A DNA stretch of 64,000 nt. Origin: Nitrospira sp. Lineage in GTDB: Bacteria > Nitrospirota > Nitrospiria > Nitrospirales > Nitrospiraceae. Made by a program: the position numbers and the translations under genes. The notes beneath the pieces are model-generated. The model ran no database searches, was not told where the DNA came from, and worked only from the letters and a program-made list of their open reading frames with translations. The stretch spans positions 1-64,000 of the forward strand of contig JACOEH010000014.1 in NCBI GenBank assembly GCA_024998685.1, read 5' to 3'. This document shows, in pieces, positions 36,434-45,924 of this stretch (positions are counted from its first letter, which is position 1; each line of letters begins with the position of its first letter).

Positions 36434-37918
36434 TTACTTGGCCGGGGGCGGCAATTCGGCCACCAACCGGAGCGAGACGGTGAGCTCGTCCAGTTGGAAA
36501 TGGGGCTTGAGAAAGCACACCGCCCGATAGCAGCCCGGTTTGCCCGGGATGTCGGCGACCTCGACGCGCGCTTCCTTCAGAGGATGCTTCGCCTTCAACT
36601 CCATCCCCGCGTCTTCCGAACTGACGACATAGTTGCTGATCCAGCGGTTCAAATAGACTTCGCATTCTTTGCGGGTCATGAAGCTGCCGATCTTATCCCG
36701 CATAATCGCTTTCAAGTAATGAGCGAAGCGCGACATGGCAAACAGGTACTGCAATTGAGTCGACAGCCGCGCATTGGCGTTCGCGGCATCGGTGTCGTAT
36801 TTCTTCGGTTTCTGGCTGGATTGCGCGCCGAAAAAGGCCGCGTAGTCGGTGCCCTTGCAATGCACCAGCGGGATGAATCCGAGATCGGACAGCTCTTTTT
36901 CCCGGCGGTCGGTGATGGCGATCTCCGTCGGGCACTTCATCGCGATCTCTCCATCGTCGGTGCTGAAGGTATGGGTCGGCAGCCCTTCCACTTTTCCGCC
37001 GCCTTCGACGCCCCGAATCGTCGCGCACCACCCATACTTGGCGAACGAATCGGTCAAGCGGGTCGCCATCGCATAGGCGGCGTTGCCCCACAGATATTTG
37101 CTATGGTCCGTGCCGTCGACGTCTTCTTTAAAATGAAAAGTCTCGACCGGGACCGTATCAGGTCCGTACGGCAGCCGCATGAGTACCCGCGGCAGGGTGA
37201 GCCCCACATAGCGTGAATCCTCCGACTCGCGGAAGGACTTCCATTTGGCATAGTCGGGCGTTTCGAATTTTTTGGCTAGGTCGCGCGGGTTGGGCAGATC
37301 GGTAAAGCTCTCCAATCCCATCAGCCCGGGATCGGCTGCGGCTAGGAACGGCGCATGGGCTGCGGCGGCTACATTGGAGATTTTTTCCAGCAATCCGATG
37401 TCCATGGGATTCCTTCCGAACTCATAATCCCCGACCAAGGCCCCGTACGGCGCTCCGCCGAACGTCCCATATTCTTCTTCATAGACCTTTTTAAAAAGGG
37501 CGCTTTGGTCGAACTCGGCCGCCTTTTCGAGGTCCTTCGCGAGTTCTTTCTTGCTGATGTTCAGCACGCGCAACTTGAGCATGCCGCTGGTTTCCGATTG
37601 CATCACCAGATAGTGCAGCCCGCGCCACGCTCCTTCGAGCTTCTGAAATTCAGGCGCATGCATGATCGCGTTCAGCTGCGCCGTCAACAGTCGGTCGATG
37701 TCGGCGATGCGGGCGCTGATGGTCGCTTCAAGGTCTTTCGACACCCGGAGCTGTCCCTTCATGACCTCGTCGACAAGGGTGGCGATCTGGCGGCGGGACT
37801 GATCCCGCTCCCAATCGTCTTTCCCGATTTTGGTTTGGCTGATAATCTGATCGAGTACTCCGCCGGCTTCAACGGTCGTGGCTTCGGCCGCCTGCGCTTG
37901 TTTCGCTTCTTCAGCCAT
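36434..37918 (-). CDS. tssC: T6SS sheath protein TssC
   Basis: 494 residues from the ATG at 37918 (AAGGAG upstream), overlapping the TssB stop by 8 bases. Typical TssC blocks: 'LDQIISQTKIG', 'APEFQKLEGAWRGLHYLVMQSETS', 'YEEEYGTFGGAPYGALVGDYEF', 'NPRDLAKKFETPDYAKWKSFRESEDSRYVGL' in part, and 'RFAHYLKAIMRDKIG'. TssC with TssB builds the contractile sheath around the Hcp tube. Normal length. Confidence 0.97.
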   Translation of the reverse strand: MAEEAKQAQAAEATTVEAGGVLDQIISQTKIGKDDWERDQSRRQIATLVDEVMKGQLRVSKDLEATISARIADIDRLLTAQLNAIMHAPEFQKLEGAWRGLHYLVMQSETSGMLKLRVLNISKKELAKDLEKAAEFDQSALFKKVYEEEYGTFGGAPYGALVGDYEFGRNPMDIGLLEKISNVAAAAHAPFLAAADPGLMGLESFTDLPNPRDLAKKFETPDYAKWKSFRESEDSRYVGLTLPRVLMRLPYGPDTVPVETFHFKEDVDGTDHSKYLWGNAAYAMATRLTDSFAKYGWCATIRGVEGGGKVEGLPTHTFSTDDGEIAMKCPTEIAITDRREKELSDLGFIPLVHCKGTDYAAFFGAQSSQKPKKYDTDAANANARLSTQLQYLFAMSRFAHYLKAIMRDKIGSFMTRKECEVYLNRWISNYVVSSEDAGMELKAKHPLKEARVEVADIPGKPGCYRAVCFLKPHFQLDELTVSLRLVAELPPPAK

Positions 37919-38441
37919 TGGACGGCTCCTTTCCCTCTCCAAGGCCGGCTTCCTTGCCGATCTTTTGCTGGAGTTCGGTGTCTTTGATGATTTCCTGGAG
38001 TTTCTCGGCCAGTTTGTCGTTCCCGTCCGCCTTCGCGAGGAGGGCCGACAGCTGCTTGCGGATTTCCACGAGCTTGCGCAAGGGCTCGACTTGAGCGGCG
38101 ACTTGTTCCGGCCCGAAATCGTCGATGCCGTTGAATTTCAGTTCCACTCCGATTTTCGACTCGTCGTCCGTCAACTTGCTGTCGACCTTGTAGGCGAGCC
38201 GAGGAGCCATCCCTTTCATGACACTGTCGAAATTATCCCGATCGATTTCAACGAACTTGCGTTTGGGATCCTTTAACATCGGCAGCGGCTGTTCCGGGTT
38301 GCCGGAGAGGTCGGCCATGATGCCCATTACGAACGGCAACTCCTTCATTTCGATCGCGCCGCCGGTTTCCACGTCATAGGTAATCTGCACACGCGGGCGT
38401 CTGACCCGGTCCAATTTATGTTGTGTGCTTTCCTTTCCCAT
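37911..38441 (-). CDS. tssB: T6SS sheath protein TssB
   Basis: 176 residues from the ATG at 38441, with GGAGG upstream; a longer upstream frame is not expected to be coding. 'RVQITYDVETGGAIE', 'ELPFVMGIMADLSGNP', 'KFVEIDRDNFDSVM' and 'FNGIDDFGPE' are the TssB signature. Partner of TssC in the sheath. The C-terminal helix is charged and interacts with TssC in known structures. Confidence 0.96.
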   Translation of the reverse strand: MGKESTQHKLDRVRRPRVQITYDVETGGAIEMKELPFVMGIMADLSGNPEQPLPMLKDPKRKFVEIDRDNFDSVMKGMAPRLAYKVDSKLTDDESKIGVELKFNGIDDFGPEQVAAQVEPLRKLVEIRKQLSALLAKADGNDKLAEKLQEIIKDTELQQKIGKEAGLGEGKEPSNG

Positions 38442-38535
38442 ACGAGTCCTCCATGTTGGTGTTGATGATGGCCTGCCCGACTGCTGGGGAGATCGCGCCG
38501 CGCTCACCCCCACCTGCTCGACACAATCAATGTGG

Positions 38536-39639
38536 TTATGACTCTTCTTCTTTGATACCTAACGTCTCGCGAACTCCGCCCAACACCGAGTCGTCCTTGA
38601 TCACCTCACGGAGCCATTCGTCTAACGGCATCTCGCCCCACCGGGCCGCCCGCTGAACCAGATACGAAATCGGGCTATGTGGTTCGGTTTTCCGGAAAAA
38701 TTCTGCGACCGCCGTCAGGCGACGGAGGGCGTCGGTTCGATCGCGCGGCTCCATGCCGCCTGAACATGTGGCGACAGTCGCCCCGCCTTCGGTCACCCCG
38801 GTTTCTTCCGGACTCGTCCCAGGAGTCTCTGCGGCGCCCAGGCCGGCGCCCCCCTTTTTCTTCACGATGCCGTTCATGAGCAACCGGCACTCGCCGACGG
38901 CGTCTTTGACCGCTCGAAGACTGGGCGCCGCCTCTCCATATTTGTCCTCAAGCACTTGGTCGAGCTGCTCATAGACGTCCCAACAGTCCGACAATTGTTC
39001 CAGGAGTTCGTTGCAATGCGTCAAGGGAGTCCCGGCCACCGCCTTGTCGAACTTTTCGCCTTCGAGCTTCCCTTCTTGCAGCGCTTCATCCAACTGTCGG
39101 CGCTTCTCGCTGTCACCGGACGCAGCGCGGCGGAGATTTTCAACTTCCTGGGATTCTTTCCAATGGATGTACGTATAGGACGACCCGTCGCTCGCCCGCA
39201 CCAAGGGGGTATTGTTGACGGCGAATGGAAGCAGTTTGTTGAGCGCCTCGAGCTTGCCGGAACGATATTCCAAGTCTCCGTCTTCTATCGCCGGATACAG
39301 ACTGTCCCAGAAGGTCGCATGGAGACCAAACAGAATCTTGAGACCATCTCTCAAGCCGGCAAACCCATGCCGCTTGATCAAGGCCTCGACCAGCCAGACA
39401 GCGACCTGTAGATCCTTGCTTTGCTCGGTCAGAATTTTCGTGGCGATCTGAATCGCCTTAGGCCAATCGGCGACTTTGGTGTCTCGCTGCCAGTCGCCCT
39501 GACTCAGGACTTCCTCTTGGCGACGTGTTTCCTTCAGCGCCTCAAAGTCCTTCCCATCGCGAACGTCCTTTCCGGCAGGGTTCTCGCCTGGAATCGGCGC
39601 GAGGATCGCATCAATGTCGAGCGTCGGTGCTTTCGCCAT
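38536..39639 (-). CDS. tssA: T6SS protein TssA
   Basis: 367 residues. The ImpA_N domain is seen at ~10-125 ('ILAPIPGENPAGKDVRDG', 'DWPKAIQIATKILTEQSKDLQVAVWL', 'GLHATFWDSLYP'). A helical middle and a C-terminal region 'EPHSPISYLVQRAARWGEMPLDEWL' follow, the latter being typical of the short-tailed TssA class. TssA caps the growing sheath and coordinates tube and sheath assembly. It lies between TagJ and TssB on the same strand. Confidence 0.94.
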   Translation of the reverse strand: MAKAPTLDIDAILAPIPGENPAGKDVRDGKDFEALKETRRQEEVLSQGDWQRDTKVADWPKAIQIATKILTEQSKDLQVAVWLVEALIKRHGFAGLRDGLKILFGLHATFWDSLYPAIEDGDLEYRSGKLEALNKLLPFAVNNTPLVRASDGSSYTYIHWKESQEVENLRRAASGDSEKRRQLDEALQEGKLEGEKFDKAVAGTPLTHCNELLEQLSDCWDVYEQLDQVLEDKYGEAAPSLRAVKDAVGECRLLMNGIVKKKGGAGLGAAETPGTSPEETGVTEGGATVATCSGGMEPRDRTDALRRLTAVAEFFRKTEPHSPISYLVQRAARWGEMPLDEWLREVIKDDSVLGGVRETLGIKEEES

Positions 39640-39669
39640 ATCCGTCCTTGTGCTCAGGAATCGGCCTGC

Positions 39670-40461
39670 TTATTCAATCTGAAATTCCATCTCTCGGATT
39701 TCCAAGATACTGAATTCACGGTCATCGACCAGAAACATCTTTTGGCCTACCCCACCCACAAGCCCATTGCCCAATTCTCGCCAATCGGTCATTCTTCCGA
39801 GTCGAAGCTGATCATCGTTCTCGCTCTGGGAACCGATATAGAGCACGGGAAGGTACACTTGCCCGGCTGCTCCCTCTTCGATCTCGATTGTCGCCGGAAG
39901 CCATAGAAGATCACGCAATTGCCTGGGTGGCGGAATGGTAATCTTCCTCACTTGCTCGATCGGCAACCAGACATAGGTCTCACGGAAGAAGACCTCCAAG
40001 ACCGCGCCAAGCCGATCGTCGATGTCGCGAAACTCGGTACAGCGCGTTCCGTTCACCAGTCCTGTCAGCTTGGGGCGGCTGTGTGCGGCTTCTTCAAGGA
40101 GTGCGGCCGCTTCTTCCGCCTGCTGCCCGCATAATCGGTGACCGGCCTCCATCTGTTGCTGGATCCAAGAGGGAGGCTCTAGTAGAAACGTGGGCCTGAG
40201 TCCTTCGGCAAACCAGCGCCGGCGGGCCTTGTCGGCTCTCAGTAGCTGTCGATACACCTCGACCCCGATGCCGGCACTTTCATGTTGAAGTCCGATCACA
40301 TCGAGCTGGCGTTCCGCCCTCTCATGCGCGCCGTCGAAACACAACAACTCGAAAAGAAATGTGCGGATGCGGAGGTCGGTTGGACGTTGTTTGACTTCTT
40401 GATTCAGCTCAAGGATTGCGGCTGAAAGCTGGTTCGCATCGAGAAGTTCCTTGGCCTTCAC
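39670..40461 (-). CDS. tagJ: T6SS accessory protein TagJ (ImpE family)
   Basis: About 263 residues with the GTG at 40461 taken as start because GGAGG sits five bases before it. 'AKELLDANQLSAAILELNQEVKQRP' opens the ImpE fold, and 'TEFRDIDDRLGAVLEVF' and 'YVWLPIEQV' with 'LRDLLWLPATIEI' are diagnostic. TagJ binds the TssB N-terminus and modulates sheath handling in systems that carry it. It lies just upstream of tssA. Confidence 0.9.
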   Translation of the reverse strand: MKAKELLDANQLSAAILELNQEVKQRPTDLRIRTFLFELLCFDGAHERAERQLDVIGLQHESAGIGVEVYRQLLRADKARRRWFAEGLRPTFLLEPPSWIQQQMEAGHRLCGQQAEEAAALLEEAAHSRPKLTGLVNGTRCTEFRDIDDRLGAVLEVFFRETYVWLPIEQVRKITIPPPRQLRDLLWLPATIEIEEGAAGQVYLPVLYIGSQSENDDQLRLGRMTDWRELGNGLVGGVGQKMFLVDDREFSILEIREMEFQIE

Positions 40462-40617
40462 GAGACCCTCCACCCGCAAGTCCTATTAGTGCGGCATCCT
40501 ACGCAACTCGGGAATGAAACGCAACGTCACGAACGTGTTCATACGTATATGATTCCTACGCATGTGAACGAGGCATATTCCTGCTCCGCCTTTTCTTCTC
40601 TTGCTATACGATCCTAT

Positions 40618-41589
40618 TCAGTCCATCGAATCGAGATACTGTCTCAGGGAAATGTTGCGGTCTTCCATCGCTCGCGCAGGGTTACCGGATGAACTCGATA
40701 CGACCTCTGGGGAATCCTCCATCCAAGCCACCCCGGCATCCCACGCTTCATCAGCCTCGTTGGGAGAGACGATGAACCTCGTCAGGTTCGGTGACGGACA
40801 CCCGATGGACAGCAGGACGCACGGTTCGACTTTCGACGGAGCACGGTTCCAGAAGGCGATCGACGACGGCACCGGCCCTGTCTTGACATCAGACCGCCGA
40901 GCATGCAATTCAAGCCAAAAAGGGACATCGTAGGTTTCGATCGGTTGCTCCCTTAGTAGGGGGAGATACCGCCCGCTTCTAACCTGCTTGCCGAATGGTT
41001 TGCCCCCCGATGGCCGATAAAAGGTGGTTGTCGATCCATGACCTTCCCGCTGTGGATGGTCCGATGTGCCACCGAGACGGCTCTTGAATTCTTCGATGGT
41101 GGTGTGAGCCAAGTACTCTTGAAATCCGGTCTCAATCACGGCATCGGGATCCATCTCAGGAACCAACGACTCTGCGCTTGCGCGAAAGGTGTTCCAGTTG
41201 AGGTCGGTACGAAGCTGCTGAATCAGCCGTCCGGCCTTTTCCAGGAAAAGGCGGCACTTCAGTGGGATCAGCCATGGAGCCGGCGGAACCGGTCGACACT
41301 CAAGAAGCAGAAACGTCAGGAACGGAAACGATCTCCCCGCTCGGTCTCGACTGGCAAAGACAAGCCCACATACGACGCGGCCATTCGTCTCCGGCACAAA
41401 CAGGAAATTCCACATATCTGCTTGGGCCACGAGAGCCGGCCACTCCGGTCCTGCTCTTGCCTTGGCATACTGGATGCCACGCTCAAGCCACTCGTCGAGT
41501 TCGCGCACTTCCGGCCCTGCCGCATGGAAGCGGAGGAACTCAGGCGAAACAGGAAGTTTTCCGTAATATCCGCACACCGCCTCGGTCAT
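40618..41589 (-). CDS. tagF: T6SS-associated protein TagF
   Basis: 323 residues. The N-terminus 'GYYGKLPVSPEFLRFHAAGPEVRELDEWL' is the classic TagF opening, followed by 'WNFLFVPETNGRVVCGLVFASRDRAGRSFPF'. The C-terminal ~100 residues ('PFWLELH', 'LLSIGCPSPNLTRF') are longer than the minimal family. TagF is a post-translational inhibitor of T6SS assembly, acting in Pseudomonas against FHA-dependent activation. Its presence together with FHA proteins supports phosphorylation control here. GAGGAAA precedes the ATG; TssM ends 9 bases upstream. Confidence 0.93.
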   Translation of the reverse strand: MTEAVCGYYGKLPVSPEFLRFHAAGPEVRELDEWLERGIQYAKARAGPEWPALVAQADMWNFLFVPETNGRVVCGLVFASRDRAGRSFPFLTFLLLECRPVPPAPWLIPLKCRLFLEKAGRLIQQLRTDLNWNTFRASAESLVPEMDPDAVIETGFQEYLAHTTIEEFKSRLGGTSDHPQREGHGSTTTFYRPSGGKPFGKQVRSGRYLPLLREQPIETYDVPFWLELHARRSDVKTGPVPSSIAFWNRAPSKVEPCVLLSIGCPSPNLTRFIVSPNEADEAWDAGVAWMEDSPEVVSSSSGNPARAMEDRNISLRQYLDSMD

Positions 41590-41598
41590 CGCGTTTCC

Positions 41599-44500
41599 TC
41601 AGAGATGCTCGACACAACGGAACTGTTCAAACAAGCCGGGCCGGAAAGGATTCTTGTGGCCGGCGGCGCGCAAATCGTATTGGACCTTGGCCGACTGTCC
41701 GTCTGCTGTCGGGAACTCCCATTGAAGGCGATACGTCGTATCTCCGGCCATCGGTTTGAGCTGTCCGGCCTGAATCAAGCGAAAAAGCCCCCACCAACCG
41801 GCAAACTCCTTGGTGATCCAGGTTCCCCCCACCTGCATCTGGAGCACGGCCCCCGCTGTCGGAGTCTCACCCGGCCATTTGATCTCATGCCATTCCTGCG
41901 GCTCCATCCGATAACGGAATGGCTGTCCCCCCACTTCGAGACGAATTTCTGTGACGGACCTGACTCCACCGAGCGGGGGATAGGGATAGAGCTCGAACGT
42001 GACGCCGGGATTCGCGCTGCCTTTCGGGAACAGGCTTTCCGAGAGTAGCCTGGCATGCACAAGGGAACCGAGAAATTCATCGGACAACCCCATGCCCACG
42101 CCGGCCCATTGTCGCGGTTCCCAACGATCCGCTCCTTCCACAATGAAGGATTTCAGCTCCGCCTGATAAAATTTCCATAACAACCCGTTGTCGGGGTGAA
42201 ACAGATCGGACAAATCCGCCATGGGTGCATCCCCACCCACCAGACGGAACGGGTACCGTCCTTCCACATTTCGCTGGCACGCGGCATACACTTCCGCTTC
42301 CCACCGCTTGGCCGCCTCCGTTTTCGCCCGCTCCAAGATTCCCCGCATCGTCATCATCCAAGGTTCACTGAGCAACGGCGTGATCGCCTCCGTTGTTTCA
42401 GAATCGAGCTTTTGCAACATGCCGTCCGTCATTTTCATGGCTTGGAGAATGTCGCTCGGCTCTCCAGACACAATGCTTTTGGCTAATGCCTGCATGTCTG
42501 CCGCCGGACTTTCGGCCCGCAAGATCGGACGCACCGCTTCGTGAACTTTTTTGACATCGGTCAAGTACTTGATCAGCGGGGCCTCCTCTTTGGCGTCCTT
42601 CGGAGCATGCAGCAGCTGATCCAGCCTTTTGAACCGAAGCGATACGGAGCCGGAGAAATCGTTGGGGTCGCCCAAACGCCGAATGAGTTCTTCCGTCTCC
42701 CTCGGCGATGCGCCGACCGCTTTGTCGCCCTCTTCCACGCCCAACTGCTTTTTGATCTTGTCCAAAATCCCCGTCGCCGTCTCCTGGAGCTTCGACAATC
42801 CTTCGGCCTGCGGTATGGTGTTCTGCACGACGGCATCGAGAACGCGCTGAATCGGTGAATCCGCCGAGGCGAGGAGACCGAGTTCTTCTTCCACATTCGC
42901 GGGAGTCACCACAGCCTTGATCCGCAAAGAACGAAGAAACTCGCGCCAATGCCGGACATAATCCTCGAAATAGAGCCGTTTCATGCCTTTGTCCAGCTGA
43001 GTCAACTCCACTTCAGGCTCGCCGATAATCCACCCTTCATCTCCTGATTGTTCGAGCACCTTGGCGACGCTGGCCTGAAACGGACCTTTCCAGCCGACCA
43101 ACGTATAGACTCCCGGAACGACATACTCGCTGGTCACGCTGCCCTGGAGCGTACCTTGGAGGACGAGATCAACCGTGAAGGGCTTGACGAGATCTTCCGC
43201 TTCACGCCGACTGAGCGCATAAATACGTTGGACTCGTGGAACCTTTCTCAGCTGTTCCTGCACGTCACGAACTAATCGGACGTTCAGCGCCAGCCGCCCA
43301 CCGTTTTCCTGGGCTACGTAGTGACTGTACAATGACATTTGCTCGAACACCTGATCTTGAAGTTCTGGCGGGACCTCGGCTTGGGAGAAGATCTGCTTCA
43401 ATCTTTCAGCCCAATACTCGTTCAACCAACGATTCAGATACTGCGCGTTGAGATGGCTGGGATCCCCCAACATCAGATAGGCTTTGAGCAGGGCATAGTA
43501 GTCGTCGTACTCCTTTCCGTACGAGCTGTCGTTCGACTTCAAGATGAATTGCGTGAGCCGTCCTTCCATCTCCCGCTTCGTCTGGTCGAGGAATAATTTC
43601 GAAAAATACCTGAGGTAAATTTCTCCGAGATCCTCCCGCAGTTGGTGCCCTTGATAGAACCCTGTGAGAGCCAAAGGCACCCCCTGTCTCTCGATATCAA
43701 GAATCTTCTTGAACCGGCCGCCCAGTTCGCCGACGTATTCGACACTCTTCGGGAATTGCGTCGGCTCGATGGTCAGCTCCGGAGGGTGAAGCGCGGCCGA
43801 CAAGGTGGCATTCAACAGGTGCTTGTTTCCGATGAACGAAATCACAAGTCCGGCGACTGCCGACAGCACAAGCAGCGCGGACAGAGTAAGCACGGCTACC
43901 CGGAGATAGCCGCGTTGTTGATACACCGTTGATGACGGGCTGACGAGATGCTGGTCGGGAAAGATAATGTCCGCAAACAGTTCTTTCAGGAAGTAGCTCT
44001 TGGGCTCGGTTGGTGTAAACGCCGCCAGGCCCACGTCGGACAACCCCGATGCACGGCTGACCGCTCCAAGTATCCGATCGATGGGGGTACCCTCTTGTGT
44101 GCCGCTGGTGAAATAAACTCCACGGAATAACGGGCTTTCTTGATAGGCATTCGCTTGAAACAACGTTTCAATAAATCTGGTGAGCCGATCACGCGTCGAC
44201 GCCATCTGCATCGGAAACCCGAAGATACTGACCTTCTGACTGCCTCTCGTCGAGGAAAGGCGCGCCAACCGTCGCTCGTGCAACACCGACAGCAAGCCGC
44301 CGAACTCTTCTTTAAATCGAGCGGCAGGCGGTTCGTTCCCATGACCCGACTTCTTAAAGGTACAGCCCCAGATACGCTCTCGCTCGGTCCGATTCAGCTC
44401 GTCGAAGAATTCGACGAATCCCTGCACCAGGTCGCATTTGGTAAACATGACGTACACGGGAAACACGACGCCGAGCCGCTTAATGAGCTCATCGATGCGG

Positions 44501-45231
44501 GCCCGCATCTGCTTGGCATGGGTCTCGACTTCTTCGTCGCCGCCCTGCATCACGTCGGCGATGGAAATGGCGGCGATCACTCCGTTGATGGGATTGTTGC
44601 CGCGATACTTTCGAAGCAGGTCCAGAAACGCCAGCCACTCTTCTTGATCTTCAGCCTGAGTGACGTAACGTCCTGCCGTGTCCAGTAGGACCCCTTCATT
44701 GGTGAACCACCAATCGCAGTTTCTCGTTCCGCCCAGTCCCTGCACCCCCTGTCCCGTTTCACTGAGCCCTGGGAACTGCAGACCGGAATGTCGGAGCGCC
44801 GTACTTTTTCCGGACGCAGGCGGGCCGATGAACATATACCACGGCAATGCATAGAGTGCCGCTTTGCCGCTCAACCCCTTCGCGAGCTTCGACTCCTTGA
44901 GGGCCGCGATACCTTTTTCGAACTGGATGCGAACGGCATCGATTTCTTCATGTGTGCCCGATCGCACCCGTTGCGGTCCCTGCCTGAGCGCTCCCTCGAG
45001 CTGTTCGGCGCGCTTTTGAGCGAGCAGGTATCGAACGACGTAGACGACGGCCCGCAGCACGACGATGCCGATGATCGCCTGCACACGCGCGTCGAGGGAC
45101 TCGAGCCCGACCCATGGGCCCGCGAACCACACCAGCACAATGAGGAACGCAGCGGCAATCTCCGCGGCAAGCTGTGGTTGCTTCAGCAGGACAACCAGGG
45201 GAGCTGCAAGGAGGCCGAACGCTCGCTTCAT
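41599..45231 (-). CDS. tssM: T6SS membrane-complex protein TssM (IcmF)
   Basis: 1210 residues from the ATG at 45231, which overlaps the TssL stop as ATGA; an upstream extension without features is rejected. Two N-terminal transmembrane segments (~8-45) precede a Walker A 'FIGPPASGKSTALRHSG' (~160) and the IcmF NTPase-like domain ('LLDTAGRYV'). A third transmembrane helix lies near 440-460 ('LRVAVLTLSALLVLSAVAGLVISF'). The large periplasmic part ends with 'LRAAGHKNPFRPGLFEQFRC'. TssM with TssL and TssJ forms the envelope-spanning channel. The Walker motif is intact, so NTP binding is possible. Confidence 0.96.
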   Translation of the reverse strand: MKRAFGLLAAPLVVLLKQPQLAAEIAAAFLIVLVWFAGPWVGLESLDARVQAIIGIVVLRAVVYVVRYLLAQKRAEQLEGALRQGPQRVRSGTHEEIDAVRIQFEKGIAALKESKLAKGLSGKAALYALPWYMFIGPPASGKSTALRHSGLQFPGLSETGQGVQGLGGTRNCDWWFTNEGVLLDTAGRYVTQAEDQEEWLAFLDLLRKYRGNNPINGVIAAISIADVMQGGDEEVETHAKQMRARIDELIKRLGVVFPVYVMFTKCDLVQGFVEFFDELNRTERERIWGCTFKKSGHGNEPPAARFKEEFGGLLSVLHERRLARLSSTRGSQKVSIFGFPMQMASTRDRLTRFIETLFQANAYQESPLFRGVYFTSGTQEGTPIDRILGAVSRASGLSDVGLAAFTPTEPKSYFLKELFADIIFPDQHLVSPSSTVYQQRGYLRVAVLTLSALLVLSAVAGLVISFIGNKHLLNATLSAALHPPELTIEPTQFPKSVEYVGELGGRFKKILDIERQGVPLALTGFYQGHQLREDLGEIYLRYFSKLFLDQTKREMEGRLTQFILKSNDSSYGKEYDDYYALLKAYLMLGDPSHLNAQYLNRWLNEYWAERLKQIFSQAEVPPELQDQVFEQMSLYSHYVAQENGGRLALNVRLVRDVQEQLRKVPRVQRIYALSRREAEDLVKPFTVDLVLQGTLQGSVTSEYVVPGVYTLVGWKGPFQASVAKVLEQSGDEGWIIGEPEVELTQLDKGMKRLYFEDYVRHWREFLRSLRIKAVVTPANVEEELGLLASADSPIQRVLDAVVQNTIPQAEGLSKLQETATGILDKIKKQLGVEEGDKAVGASPRETEELIRRLGDPNDFSGSVSLRFKRLDQLLHAPKDAKEEAPLIKYLTDVKKVHEAVRPILRAESPAADMQALAKSIVSGEPSDILQAMKMTDGMLQKLDSETTEAITPLLSEPWMMTMRGILERAKTEAAKRWEAEVYAACQRNVEGRYPFRLVGGDAPMADLSDLFHPDNGLLWKFYQAELKSFIVEGADRWEPRQWAGVGMGLSDEFLGSLVHARLLSESLFPKGSANPGVTFELYPYPPLGGVRSVTEIRLEVGGQPFRYRMEPQEWHEIKWPGETPTAGAVLQMQVGGTWITKEFAGWWGLFRLIQAGQLKPMAGDTTYRLQWEFPTADGQSAKVQYDLRAAGHKNPFRPGLFEQFRCVEHL

Positions 45232-45917
45232 GCCGGTGACTCCTGCAACAATTTCTTCAGCTGGTCCAGCGCATGACCGACATCCTGGTTGATGAGAAAC
45301 GTGAGCGCCAGATAGACCAGCAATACAATCCCCGCGCTCGTCACCACCACCACCCACACGGGCAACTCGCGCTTCACCAGTTCCATCAACTCCTCGGGAC
45401 GTTTTCCGTGAGGAGAGAGCGCGGGCACATCACCCCGCTTCGCCTGAATTTCTCGGGTCACGTCTTCGATCACCCCTCGTAATCGTTCGCGTTCGTGAAC
45501 ACGATACTGCCCCTCAAACCCGAAGATCATGCACAAGACATACACTTCCAACAAGTTCGCATCCAGCGGAAACGCCCGCCTGATGCTTTCCAGACGCTTA
45601 AAGAATCCCTCGCCCGCCACATATTCCCCGAAGAAGTCGTATTGAAGCGGCCTGGACGCCCACTGTTCACGGTGGGTCCAGCGGGAGTTGATGATCATCT
45701 CGTCCAGATATGCGGCTACGGCATAGCGAGCATGGGCCTGCGCATCGGACGGGACGCCGTGCGTCTTCGCCGTTTCGTCCGCCTGATGAAACAGATGGTG
45801 GAGCCTCGTGCGTAGATGGTCGGGACTCCCGATATCTTTCGTGTCCTTCAGATACGTCCCCAGCACCAAGAGGTCGCTGAAGACATCCGCTATTTTTCCG
45901 CTGCGCTGTTCCGGCAT
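45228..45917 (-). CDS. tssL: T6SS membrane-complex protein TssL (DotU family, short form)
   Basis: 229 residues. 'ARYAVAAYLDEMIINSRW' and 'RPLQYDFFGEYVAGEGFFKRLE' are diagnostic DotU motifs. One C-terminal transmembrane helix (~190-212, 'VWVVVVTSAGIVLLVYLALTFL') anchors it in the inner membrane. There is no OmpA-type peptidoglycan-binding extension, so anchoring to the wall must come from another protein. Partner of TssM, with which it overlaps by four bases. Confidence 0.96.
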   Translation of the reverse strand: MPEQRSGKIADVFSDLLVLGTYLKDTKDIGSPDHLRTRLHHLFHQADETAKTHGVPSDAQAHARYAVAAYLDEMIINSRWTHREQWASRPLQYDFFGEYVAGEGFFKRLESIRRAFPLDANLLEVYVLCMIFGFEGQYRVHERERLRGVIEDVTREIQAKRGDVPALSPHGKRPEELMELVKRELPVWVVVVTSAGIVLLVYLALTFLINQDVGHALDQLKKLLQESPA

Positions 45918-45924
45918 GTGTTCC

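Noticed and set aside
45231-45357. 43-residue N-terminal extension of TssM
   Set aside because: It lies inside the tssL gene in another frame; the ATG at 45231 with AGGAG upstream and ATGA overlap fits better.
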